From contig NZ_CP063808.1 in assembly GCF_018128905.1 (NCBI RefSeq), forward strand, positions 6,758,001-6,822,000: a stretch of 64,000 nucleotides of DNA. The letters run 5' to 3'. The position numbers and the translations under genes are program-made. This document shows positions 7,895-15,404 of the stretch, piece by piece; position 1 is the stretch's first letter; each line of letters opens with the position of its first letter. Source of the DNA: Streptomyces sp. A2-16 (GTDB taxonomy: Bacteria > Actinomycetota > Actinomycetes > Streptomycetales > Streptomycetaceae). The notes under the pieces are model-generated. The model was not told where the DNA came from and ran no database searches. It saw nothing but the letters and a program-made list of their open reading frames with translations.

Positions 7895-9313
7895 GCGCTT
7901 GGCCCACCGGTGCTGAGCGGCGACGTCGGTCTTCACCTCTGCCAGCTGCACCGCCACCGCGCTGGGCGCCGTACCGCCGCGGCCGTTCCTCGACGCCAGG
8001 GCGCCGGGGACGTTGAGGACCGACCGGACCTCCGGGGTCAGGTGGGCGCTGATCTTGGCGAACTGCTCGTCCGTCAGGTCGTTCAGCTCCTTGCCCTCGG
8101 CCTCGGCCGCCTTGACGCACTCGCCGGCGACCTCGTGGGCCACCCGGAAGGGCACGCCCTGCTTGACCAGCCACTCGGCGATGTCGGTGGCGAGGGAGAA
8201 GCCGGCCGGGGCCAGTTCCTCCATGCGCTCGCGGTTGACCGTGAGGGTGGCCATCATGCCGGTGAAGGCGGGGAGCAGGACCTCCAGCTGGTCGCAGGAG
8301 TCGAAGACCGGCTCCTTGTCCTCCTGGAGGTCGCGGTTGTAGGCGAGGGGCAGGGCCTTGAGGGTGGCCATGAGACCCGTCAGGTTGCCGATCATGCGGC
8401 CGGACTTGCCCCGGGCCAGCTCCGCGATGTCCGGGTTCTTCTTCTGGGGCATGATCGACGAGCCCGTGGAGAAGGCGTCGTGCAGGGTCACGAAGGAGAA
8501 CTCCTTCGTGTTCCAGATGATGATCTCCTCGGCGATCCGGGAGAGGTTGACGCCGATCATCGCGGTGATGAAGGCGAACTCCGCGACGAAGTCACGGGAG
8601 GCCGTGCCGTCGATGGAGTTGCCGACCGATCCGTGCTCGAAGCCGAGGTCCTCGGCCACCGCCTCCGGGTCCAGGCCGAGGGAGGAGCCCGCGAGCGCTC
8701 CCGAGCCGTACGGCGAGACCGCCGTGCGCTCGTCCCACTGGCGCAGCCGCTCCGCGTCCCGGGACAGGGACTGGACGTGGGCCAGGACGTGGTGGGCGAA
8801 GAGGACCGGCTGGGCGTGCTGGAGGTGGGTGCGGCCGGGCATCGCCACGTCGGAGTGCGCCTCCGCGAGGCCGACCAGGGCGTCCTGGAGCTCGGCGATC
8901 AGACCGCCGATGATCCGGGCGTGGTCCCGCAGGTACATGCGGAAGAGGGTCGCGATCTGGTCGTTGCGGGAACGGCCGGCGCGCAGCTTGCCGCCGAGGT
9001 CGGGGCCGACCCGCTCCAGCAGGCCCCGCTCCAGGGCGGTGTGACAGTCCTCGTCGGCGATCGTGCCCACGAAGGAGCCGTCGGCCACGTCGGCCTCGAG
9101 CTGGTCGAGTCCGGCGAGCATGCGCTGGAGCTCGTCCTCGCTCAGCAGGCCCGCCTTGTGCAGCACGCGCGCGTGGGCACGCGAGCCGGCGATGTCGTAC
9201 GGCGCGAGCCGCCAGTCGAAGTGGACGGACGCGGACAGCTTGGCCAGGGCCTCGGCGGGACCGTCGGCGAAACGACCGCCCCAGAGCCGGACGTCACCGC
9301 TGTTGCTGCTCAC
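7889..9313 (-). CDS. argH: argininosuccinate lyase
   Basis: The last step of arginine synthesis: argininosuccinate to arginine and fumarate. The 474-residue protein is full length. It carries the fumarase/aspartase superfamily signature GSSIMPQKKNPD (284-295, the mobile loop with the catalytic serine), H163 in MPGRTHLQHAQPV, and the N-terminal LWGGRFADGP typical of ArgH. It starts with GTG at 9313 behind GAGGAG. It is separated from the argC-R cluster by about 9 kb, as in other streptomycetes. Palindromic ARG-box-like sites at 9341-9374 indicate ArgR repression. Confidence 0.98.
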   Translation of the reverse strand: MSSNSGDVRLWGGRFADGPAEALAKLSASVHFDWRLAPYDIAGSRAHARVLHKAGLLSEDELQRMLAGLDQLEADVADGSFVGTIADEDCHTALERGLLERVGPDLGGKLRAGRSRNDQIATLFRMYLRDHARIIGGLIAELQDALVGLAEAHSDVAMPGRTHLQHAQPVLFAHHVLAHVQSLSRDAERLRQWDERTAVSPYGSGALAGSSLGLDPEAVAEDLGFEHGSVGNSIDGTASRDFVAEFAFITAMIGVNLSRIAEEIIIWNTKEFSFVTLHDAFSTGSSIMPQKKNPDIAELARGKSGRMIGNLTGLMATLKALPLAYNRDLQEDKEPVFDSCDQLEVLLPAFTGMMATLTVNRERMEELAPAGFSLATDIAEWLVKQGVPFRVAHEVAGECVKAAEAEGKELNDLTDEQFAKISAHLTPEVRSVLNVPGALASRNGRGGTAPSAVAVQLAEVKTDVAAQHRWAKRL

Positions 9314-9340
9314 TTGCGTTGCTCCTCACCGCTGCACTCC

Positions 9341-9375
9341 AGGTTATGCATGATTATGCAGAGCCCTGCATGATT
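9341..9375. promoter_or_regulatory. ARG box operator upstream of argH
   Basis: TTATGCATGATTATGCA (9344-9360) followed by CTGCATGATTCG (9366-9377) gives repeated TGCAT/ATGCA half-sites 28-60 bases before the argH start. These match the AT-rich ATGCA-type half-sites bound by ArgR in streptomycetes. The same half-sites occur before argC. The element stands out from the GC-rich surroundings. Confidence 0.75.
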
Positions 9376-9512
9376 CGTCAATTCGAGCTCGGGGCGGCAG
9401 AGAATTTGCGGTCCCTTTGAACACCGGAAACCGCTTGCCCGTATTCCACGCCGAACGCAGGCGCCGCGTTTGTAAACGAAGACCACTTCCCGACCCCGAG
9501 TGAGGCATCCGC

Positions 9513-10451
9513 ATGTCCAGGGCTCTTCCGAAGTACAACAAGCGCCGCGTGGCGATCATCGGCGGCGCCGCCGCCGTCGCACTGACCGGGGCGATCGTCG
9601 CCGGCACCGCCCTCGCCGGGGAGACCTCCTCCAACAAGAACAGCACCACCGGCGCCCGGACGCTGGCCGGCCCCGGCAGCATCACCTGCCCGGACGTGGC
9701 CTCGCAGCTGCCCGCGATCCCGGCGACCGCGCAGGCCGAGGTCGACCGCAACCTGACCCTCCTGCAGACCCAGATCGACGAGGCCAACAAGCGACTCGTC
9801 GACACCGTCGGCCAGGGCGGGCCCAACTTCGTCCAGAACGCCATCCTCGGCCCGCTGGAGGACAAGCGGATCGCCACGGTCAACCGCATCGCCACCGCCA
9901 TCGGCCGTACCGCGGACAAGCCGCAGGGGCTGGACGCGCTGGCGCCCTGCACCCTCAACGCCGGCGGCGCGGCCGACACGGGTGCCGGTCAGGAGGCGGG
10001 CGCCGGTGAGGAGACCGGGGCGGGCGCGGAGGCCGGCGCCGGTGCAGAGGCAGGGGCCGGCGCGGAGGCAGGGGCCGGCGCGGAGGCGGGCGCGGGTGAC
10101 GCGGCCGGCGGCGAGGAGACGGGCGGAGCCGCCGAGGACACCGGCGGTGCCGCCGCCGCGGGCGCCATCTCCTGCCCGGACGTGGCCTCGCAGCTGCCCG
10201 CGATCCCGGCGACCGCGCAGGCCGAGGTCGACCGCAACCTGACCCTCCTGCAGACCCAGATCGACGAGGCCAACAAGCGACTCGTCGACACCGTCGGCCA
10301 GGGCGGACCGAACTTCGTCCAGAACGCCATCCTCGGCCCGCTGGCCGACAAGCGGAAGTCGACCATCGACCGCATCGCGATCTCCATCGGCCGCACCGCG
10401 GAGAAGCCGCAGGGTCTCGACTCCCTGGCCGCCTGCTCGCTCACCCAGTGA
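9513..10451 (+). CDS. secreted protein with two near-identical Cys-pair domains and a Gly/Ala/Glu linker
   Basis: A 312-residue protein of unknown function. An N-terminal signal segment (RRVAIIGGAAAVALTGAIVAG) ends near TALAG. Domain 1 (about 57-147) and domain 2 (about 219-309) share almost the same sequence, each beginning TCPDVASQLPAIPATAQ or SCPDVASQLPAIPATAQ, and each with one cysteine at both ends (C59/C146 and C221/C308), which suggests one disulfide per domain. Between them lies a low-complexity linker of GAGAEA repeats (about 158-195). Each domain is largely helical (AEVDRNLTLLQTQIDEANKR). It diverges from argH and is followed by a strong terminator. No known family recognised; a cell-surface or secreted role is inferred. 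Confidence 0.75.
   Translation: MSRALPKYNKRRVAIIGGAAAVALTGAIVAGTALAGETSSNKNSTTGARTLAGPGSITCPDVASQLPAIPATAQAEVDRNLTLLQTQIDEANKRLVDTVGQGGPNFVQNAILGPLEDKRIATVNRIATAIGRTADKPQGLDALAPCTLNAGGAADTGAGQEAGAGEETGAGAEAGAGAEAGAGAEAGAGAEAGAGDAAGGEETGGAAEDTGGAAAAGAISCPDVASQLPAIPATAQAEVDRNLTLLQTQIDEANKRLVDTVGQGGPNFVQNAILGPLADKRKSTIDRIAISIGRTAEKPQGLDSLAACSLTQ
9685..9820 (+). repeat. long intragenic direct repeat, copy A (copy B 10171-10306)
   Basis: These 136 bp are identical to 10171-10306 (offset 486 bp, exactly 162 codons). Similarity continues with scattered changes to the end of each domain. Identity at third codon positions points to a recent duplication or ongoing gene conversion. Confidence 0.9.
10171..10306 (+). 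repeat. long intragenic direct repeat, copy B
   Basis: Identical to 9685-9820; encodes the start of domain 2 of the secreted duplicated protein. Confidence 0.9.
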
Positions 10452-10464
10452 GATGACAGGCGCT

Positions 10465-10501
10465 GTGGCCGCCCCGTGTGAGCGCCGGCCGGGGCGGCCA
10501 C
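10465..10501 (+). terminator. terminator after the duplicated secreted protein
   Basis: GTGGCCGCCCCG (10465-10476) pairs with CGGGGCGGCCAC (10490-10501) across a 13-base loop, 14 bases after the stop codon. The 12-bp GC-rich stem has no U-tract. Confidence 0.75.
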
Positions 10502-10572
10502 GGACGTCGTCGTACGAGACGACGCCCAAATTCGTTAGACAGGCGAAAGGTTCGCACCCATAATGCTTGGAC

Positions 10573-11160
10573 ATGGGAAAGACCTATGAGCGCATAGACG
10601 GTCGGCTCCGCTCGTTCATCGAGGCGCAGCCCCTGTTCTTCACCGCGACCGCTCCCCTCTCCGGCGACGGCACGGTCAACCTCTCCCCCAAGGGCCTGCG
10701 TGGCTCCTTCGTGATTCTCGACGAACTCACCGTGGCCTACCTCGACTTCGCCGGCTCCAACGCCGAGACGATCGCCCATCTGCGGGAGAACGGCCGGATC
10801 ACCCTCATGTGGTGCGCGTTCCAGGGTCCGCCGAACATCGTCCGGGTGCACGGCCGCGGTGAGCCCGTCTTCCGGGACGATCCGCGCTTCCAGGAGCTGC
10901 TCACCCACTTCCCGGACATCGACCCGGCCGCACACGGACTGCGGGCCGTCATCGTCGTGAAGGCAGAACTGGTCCGGGACTCCTGCGGTTACGCGGTGCC
11001 GTACATGGCGTACGAGAGCGAGCGCGAGCTGCACGCCAAACGGTTCTCACGCGAGGACGACGTGTCGCTCAGCGAGTACTTCGGCAAGAAGGAGCACATC
11101 GCGACGAGCCTGGACGGCCTGCCGGGACTGCCGTTGCCGCTGCCGCCCTCCGCGGTCTGA
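10573..11160 (+). CDS. pyridoxamine 5'-phosphate oxidase-family (split-barrel flavin) protein
   Basis: The ATG at 10573 gives MGKTYERIDGRLRSFIEAQ (195 residues); a TTG six bases earlier is the only upstream alternative. The pattern PLFFTATAPLSGDGTVNLSPKGL is characteristic of the PPOX/FMN-binding split barrel, followed by LAYLDFAGSNAETIAHLRENGR-like strands and the RITLMWCAFQGPPNIVRVHG region. Members bind FMN or F420 and reduce diverse substrates, or serve in stress responses; the substrate is unknown. It lies between the duplicated secreted protein and a sensor kinase pointing towards it. A functional link with the flavin locus to the right is possible but not shown. Confidence 0.85.
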   Translation: MGKTYERIDGRLRSFIEAQPLFFTATAPLSGDGTVNLSPKGLRGSFVILDELTVAYLDFAGSNAETIAHLRENGRITLMWCAFQGPPNIVRVHGRGEPVFRDDPRFQELLTHFPDIDPAAHGLRAVIVVKAELVRDSCGYAVPYMAYESERELHAKRFSREDDVSLSEYFGKKEHIATSLDGLPGLPLPLPPSAV

Positions 11161-11161
11161 C

Positions 11162-12604
11162 TCAGCCGTCGCCGATCCGGACGGTGAAGGTCGTCGAGCC
11201 CGGCGCGCTCTCCACCGTCACGCTTCCCCCGTGGGCCTCCACCACGGCGGCCACGATCGACAGCCCGAGGCCCGCGCCGCCGGTCGCCGCCTTGGTGCTG
11301 CGGTCGGCGCGGGTGAAGCGTTCGAACACGCCGTGCCGGATGTCCTCGGGGATGCCGGGGCCGTCGTCGTGGACCCTCAACAGCGCTGTGCCGGCCTCGG
11401 CCTCCAGTGTCACCGTCACCTTGGTGCCGTCCGGGGTGTGCAGCCGGGCGTTGGACAGCAGGTTGGCCAGGACCTGCTGGAGGCGGTGCTCGTCGCCCGT
11501 CACGATGACCGGGTCCTCCGGGAGGTCCAGCTCCCAGCGGTGACCGGAACCCGTGGCCCGCGCGTCCGTGAGGGCGTCGAGGACCAGACGGGTCAGGTCG
11601 ACGGGGGCCGACTCCAAGGGTCGGCCGGCGTCCAGGCGGGCCAGCAGGAGAAGGTCGTCGACCATGGCGCCCATACGGGTCGACTCGGCGGCGATGCGTT
11701 CCAGGGCCCGGGTGATCTCCGGCGGCAGCGGTCCGGGGTGCAGCAGGGCGAGTTCGGCGTGGCCGCGTACCGAGGCGACGGGGGTGCGCAGTTCGTGGCT
11801 GGCGTCGGCGGCGAAGCTGCGCAGCCGTTCCTCGCTGGCGTGGCGTTTGGTGAGGGCGTCCTCGACGTGGCCGAGCATGCGGTTGAAGGCGCCGGCGACC
11901 TGCCCCATCTCGCTGCGCGGATCGGACTCGGGGGCGCGGGGCGGCAGGGCCACCTCCCCGCTCGCCAGGGGCAGTTCGCTGACCCGGGTGGCGGTCGCGG
12001 CGACCCGGCTGAGCGGGCGCAGGGACCAGCGCACCCACAGGGCGCCCGCGACCCCGGCGGCGGTGAGGGCGGCGCCGAAGACGATCGCCGAGACCAGTTC
12101 GAGGCGGTGGACCGCGGCTTCGACGGGCTCCAGGGGCAGACCGGTGACCAGGACGTCGCCGTCGAGACCCCGGGTGGCGATCACCCGGTACTCGTCCAGG
12201 GCGGAGAGGCCGATGTCGTGCCCCCGGCCGTCGACCGGGACCGCCCGGAGCCGTTCGCGGTCACCCGTGGTCAGGTCGACGTTCAGGGTGCCGGCGGAGC
12301 GGACCACCGCCGCGTTGGTGACCGTGCCGTCCACCAGTCGGGCGCCGAAGGTGCCCGTGGCCTGGCGGCGGGTGTCGGCGTGCTCGTCGCCGTCGTGATC
12401 GTCCTTCGCGGTCTCCCCCCGGTGTTCCAGGCTGACCGCGAACCTGTTCCCGGCGTCGGCGAGCTGCTGGTCGAGGCGGTTGGTGAGGAAGCCGTTCAGC
12501 TCCAGCACGGCGGCCACTCCGACGGCGGCGCAGCTCACCGCAAGCAGCACCACCAGGCCGAGGGTGAGCCGGGCCCGCAGCGTGTGCGGCAGCAGGCTCC
12601 TCAC
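11162..12604 (-). CDS. two-component sensor histidine kinase (EnvZ-type)
   Basis: The start is GTG at 12604, overlapping the response regulator stop (GTGA). The 480-residue protein begins VRSLLPHTLRARLTLGLVVL. It has two membrane helices (about 12-38 and 165-190) enclosing an extracytoplasmic sensor domain rich in charged residues. A HAMP linker follows, then HisKA (DASHELRTPVASVRGHAEL, phospho-accepting His) and HATPase (VLANLLSNARLHTP, N box; HDDGPGIP, G1; GAGLGLSIVAAVVEAHGG, G2). With the partner regulator it faces a divergent redox operon and probably senses a redox- or metal-related signal outside the cell. That signal is inference from context. Confidence 0.95.
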   Translation of the reverse strand: MRSLLPHTLRARLTLGLVVLLAVSCAAVGVAAVLELNGFLTNRLDQQLADAGNRFAVSLEHRGETAKDDHDGDEHADTRRQATGTFGARLVDGTVTNAAVVRSAGTLNVDLTTGDRERLRAVPVDGRGHDIGLSALDEYRVIATRGLDGDVLVTGLPLEPVEAAVHRLELVSAIVFGAALTAAGVAGALWVRWSLRPLSRVAATATRVSELPLASGEVALPPRAPESDPRSEMGQVAGAFNRMLGHVEDALTKRHASEERLRSFAADASHELRTPVASVRGHAELALLHPGPLPPEITRALERIAAESTRMGAMVDDLLLLARLDAGRPLESAPVDLTRLVLDALTDARATGSGHRWELDLPEDPVIVTGDEHRLQQVLANLLSNARLHTPDGTKVTVTLEAEAGTALLRVHDDGPGIPEDIRHGVFERFTRADRSTKAATGGAGLGLSIVAAVVEAHGGSVTVESAPGSTTFTVRIGDG

Positions 12605-13341
12605 GGTGTCACCGGTTTGATCACGTACCCCGCCCCGCGCACGGTGTGGATCATCGGTTCGCGGCCCGCGTCCACCTTCTTGCGCAGGTAGGAGATGTAC
12701 AGCTCGACGACATGGGCGCGGCCGCCGAAGTCGTAGGACCACACCCGGTCGAGGATCTGCGCCTTGCTGAGCACGCGGCGCGGGTTGCGCATGAGGAAGC
12801 GCAGCAGCTCGAACTCGGTCGGGGACAGCTCGATCAGCTCGCCTGCCCGGGTGACCTCGCGGGCCTCCTCGTCCATGACCAGGTCGCCGACGGTCAGCCG
12901 GGGGCCCTCGTCGAGCTGGCGGGCCATGCCCGCGCGGCGCAGCAGTCCGCGCAGCCGGGCGACGACCTCCTCCAGGCTGAAGGGCTTGGTGACGTAGTCG
13001 TCGCCGCCCGCGGTGATGCCCTTGATGCGGTCCTCGACGGCGTCCCGGGCGGTCAGGAAGAGCACGCAGACGTCCGACTTCACACCGTGCAGGGCGCGCA
13101 GGACGGCGAAGCCGTCGGTGTCCGGGAGCATCACGTCCAGGACGACGGCGTCGGGCAGCAGTTCCCGGGCGGCGGTCAGCGCCGAGGCACCGTCGCCTGC
13201 CGTGCGGACCTGCCAGCCCTCGTAGCGCAGGGCGCCGGAGAGGACCTCGGCGAGATCCGGGTCGTCGTCGACGACGAGGACGCGCAGCGGGGTGCCGTCG
13301 GGGCGGGTGAGGGCGGGGCGGCCGGAGCGGGTCGTGTTCAT
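12601..13341 (-). CDS. OmpR/PhoB-family response regulator
   Basis: The ATG at 13341 (MNTTRSGRPALTRPDG) with GGGAGG just upstream is preferred over the more distal in-frame ATG at 13380. The 246-residue protein has a receiver domain (RVLVVDDDPDLAEVL with the acidic pair, AVVLDVMLPDTDG with the phospho-acceptor Asp, LFLTAR and the KPF switch lysine). A C-terminal winged helix follows (ELSPTEFELLRFLMRNPRRVLSKAQILDRVW, HVVELYISYLRKK). It overlaps the kinase gene by four bases. OmpR-type regulators bind tandem direct repeats about 11 bp apart, and such repeats (CTCTGA) lie between this gene and the divergent redox operon. Confidence 0.95.
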   Translation of the reverse strand: MNTTRSGRPALTRPDGTPLRVLVVDDDPDLAEVLSGALRYEGWQVRTAGDGASALTAARELLPDAVVLDVMLPDTDGFAVLRALHGVKSDVCVLFLTARDAVEDRIKGITAGGDDYVTKPFSLEEVVARLRGLLRRAGMARQLDEGPRLTVGDLVMDEEAREVTRAGELIELSPTEFELLRFLMRNPRRVLSKAQILDRVWSYDFGGRAHVVELYISYLRKKVDAGREPMIHTVRGAGYVIKPVTP

Positions 13342-13389
13342 GGCCCTCCCAGGATCTCCCCCGGCGGGGGCGGCGGACACCGCGAGATG

Positions 13390-13445
13390 CTCTGAGTTTC
13401 CTCTGAGTCAGCTCAGCGGGTGCCCGTTCAGAGGCTCCTCAGAGG
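13390..13445. promoter_or_regulatory. CTCTGA direct repeats, candidate response-regulator operator
   Basis: CTCTGAG occurs at 13390-13396 and 13401-13407 (11-bp period). On the opposite strand CTCTGA is read at 13428-13433 and 13439-13444, again 11 bp apart. Two 11-bp tandem pairs in opposite orientations lie between the divergent regulator and the first redox gene, about 50-100 bases upstream of each. This spacing is what an OmpR-family dimer needs. Confidence 0.7.
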
Positions 13446-13490
13446 TTCCCCTCGCACAGTGGTGTCCAGGACAGGCGAAAGGACACCCCT

Positions 13491-14843
13491 ATGACCACCG
13501 TGTACGAGCGGCGGGCCGCACCGGCCGTGGCGCCGCCCGCGCGACGATCACCGGCGGGTGTCGTGCTGGCCCTGCTGTGGGCGGGCGCGGCGGCCGTGAT
13601 CGCCCTGTGGTGGTCGGACACCGCTTCCGTGGTCGGTACGGCCGGATGGCTGACCGGGGCCGGGCGGATCGCCGGACTGCTGTGCGGATACGCCTGCGCG
13701 GTACTGGTGGGTCTGATGGCGCGGGTGCCGCTGCTGGAGCGGCGCATCGGCTCGGACCGGGTGTCGCGCTGGCACGCGATGGCCGGCCGCTACACCGTCT
13801 GTCTGCTGCTCGCCCACATCGGGCTGATCCTCGCCGGGTACGCGGCCCAGGACAGTGCCTCGCTGTGGCACGAGACGCTCACGGTGGTCCTCGACTACCC
13901 GGAGATGCTCAAGGCGACCGCCGGTACGGTGATCCTCCTCGCCGTCGGCATCACCTCGGCGCGGGCGGTGCGCCGCCGCACCAGCCACGAGTTCTGGTAC
14001 TACGTCCACCTCCTGACCTACGCGGCCGTGTTCCTCGCCTTCGGCCACCAACTGGCCCTCGGCAACGACTTCAACGGCAACGCGGTGGCCACGGCGGCCT
14101 GGTACGCGCTCTATCTCGGCGTCGCCGCCCTGGTGCTGTGGTTCCGGATCCTCGCCCCGGTACGGCTGAACCTGCGGCACCGGCTGCGCGTGGAGTCGGT
14201 GCACCAGGAGGCACCGGGGGTGTGGTCGATCGTCGTGCACGGGCGGGAGCTGGACCGACTGGGCGCGCGGCCGGGGCAGTTCTTCCGCTGGCGGTTCCTC
14301 GCCGAGGGACTGCGCTGGACCGCGACGCCGTACTCCCTGTCGGCGCCGCCCCGCCGCAACCGGATGCGGATCACCGTCAAGGCACTCGGCGACCACAGCA
14401 CGGCCGTGGCGCTGTTGCGGCCCGGCACGCGCGTGTGGGCGGAGGGGCCGTACGGCTCGCTGACCGGCGACCGGCAGACCTCGCCGAAGTCGCTGCTCGT
14501 CGCCGCGGGCGTCGGCATCACGCCGTTGCGGGCACTGTTCGAGACCCTCCCGGGCGACGTCACCCTGCTCTACCGGGCCCGCACCGCCGAGGACCTCGCC
14601 CTCGGGGGCGAGTTGGAGGCCCTGGCCCGCTGGCGCGGCGCGAAGGTGCTGTACGCGCTCAACGGACCGGACGGCCGCCGTCCGAATCTGACCGCCCCCT
14701 CCCTGCGGTCGGCCGTCCCGGACCTCGCGGGTCACGACGTCTACATCTGCGGCCCGCACGGCTTCGCCCGGGACCTGTACGAGGAACTGCGGGCCGCCGG
14801 GGTCCCGGACAGCCGGATCCACCACGAGTCGTTCGAACTCTGA
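13491..14843 (+). CDS. ferric-reductase-like transmembrane flavin oxidoreductase 1
   Basis: A 450-residue fusion of a membrane heme-b domain with a ferredoxin-NADP reductase-type domain. About six helices span residues 22-225, with two histidine pairs H95/H109 and H173/H186 placed to ligate two b hemes across the membrane. From about 235 the FAD domain shows GQFFRWRFL and TPYSLSAPP (flavin binding), then the NAD(P) part AAGVGITPLRALFE and VYICGPHGFARDLYEEL, ending in HHESFEL. The fold passes electrons from cytoplasmic NAD(P)H through FAD and hemes to the outside. The gene is first of a five-gene run ending with ApbE; the ribosome binding site AAAGGA lies eight bases before the ATG. Confidence 0.93.
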   Translation: MTTVYERRAAPAVAPPARRSPAGVVLALLWAGAAAVIALWWSDTASVVGTAGWLTGAGRIAGLLCGYACAVLVGLMARVPLLERRIGSDRVSRWHAMAGRYTVCLLLAHIGLILAGYAAQDSASLWHETLTVVLDYPEMLKATAGTVILLAVGITSARAVRRRTSHEFWYYVHLLTYAAVFLAFGHQLALGNDFNGNAVATAAWYALYLGVAALVLWFRILAPVRLNLRHRLRVESVHQEAPGVWSIVVHGRELDRLGARPGQFFRWRFLAEGLRWTATPYSLSAPPRRNRMRITVKALGDHSTAVALLRPGTRVWAEGPYGSLTGDRQTSPKSLLVAAGVGITPLRALFETLPGDVTLLYRARTAEDLALGGELEALARWRGAKVLYALNGPDGRRPNLTAPSLRSAVPDLAGHDVYICGPHGFARDLYEELRAAGVPDSRIHHESFEL

Positions 14844-14862
14844 GACCTGTGAGGCCGTAGAA

Positions 14863-15327
14863 GTGCACGCGTTGAACAAGAACCGCCCGCTGCGCCGGAT
14901 CGTGCTGGCGAGCGCCGCCACCGTCTCCGGCATGGTGATGCTGCTGTCGCTGAAGCCGCACGCGTCACCGCAGGCCGCCCTGTCGCTGCCCGCGCCCTCC
15001 GCCAGCGCCGGCGCGAGCGCGTCGAGCGGCACCGGATCGGCCACCACCGGCACGAAGACCGTCACCGGCGACACGATCCAGACCCGCTGGGGTCCGGTCC
15101 AGGTCCGCATCACGATCAAGGACGGCAAGCTCACCGAGGTCACGGCGGTCGCCTACCCGACGGACAACCCGCGGGACCAGGAGATCAACAGCTACGCCCT
15201 TCCGCGGCTGCGTTCCGAGGCCCTCCAGGCGCAGAGCGCGAACATCGACACCGTCTCGGGGGCCACGTACACGAGCGATGGTTACCGCCAGTCACTCCAG
15301 TCCGCACTGGACTCTGCCGTCGGCTGA
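14863..15327 (+). CDS. extracytoplasmic FMN-binding protein 1 (covalent flavinylation domain)
   Basis: A 154-residue protein starting at GTG 14863. A single N-terminal helix (RRIVLASAATVSGMVMLLSL) acts as a signal anchor. A Ser/Ala-rich linker (35-65) leads into one FMN-binding domain (TGDTIQTRWGPVQVRI to the end). The motif VSGATYTS at 131-138 is the ApbE flavinylation sequence; FMN would be joined by a phosphoester bond to T135. Members carry electrons outside the membrane (NqrC/RnfG-like domain). The gene follows the first oxidoreductase by 19 bases and is paralogous to the protein at 16817. Confidence 0.9.
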   Translation: MHALNKNRPLRRIVLASAATVSGMVMLLSLKPHASPQAALSLPAPSASAGASASSGTGSATTGTKTVTGDTIQTRWGPVQVRITIKDGKLTEVTAVAYPTDNPRDQEINSYALPRLRSEALQAQSANIDTVSGATYTSDGYRQSLQSALDSAVG

Positions 15328-15404
15328 ACACACCGGCGTCACGGCACGTATCCAAGGACCAAGGGACCACGCCCACCCCCCTTGCCCCCGTCCCCGGAGG
15401 AAAC

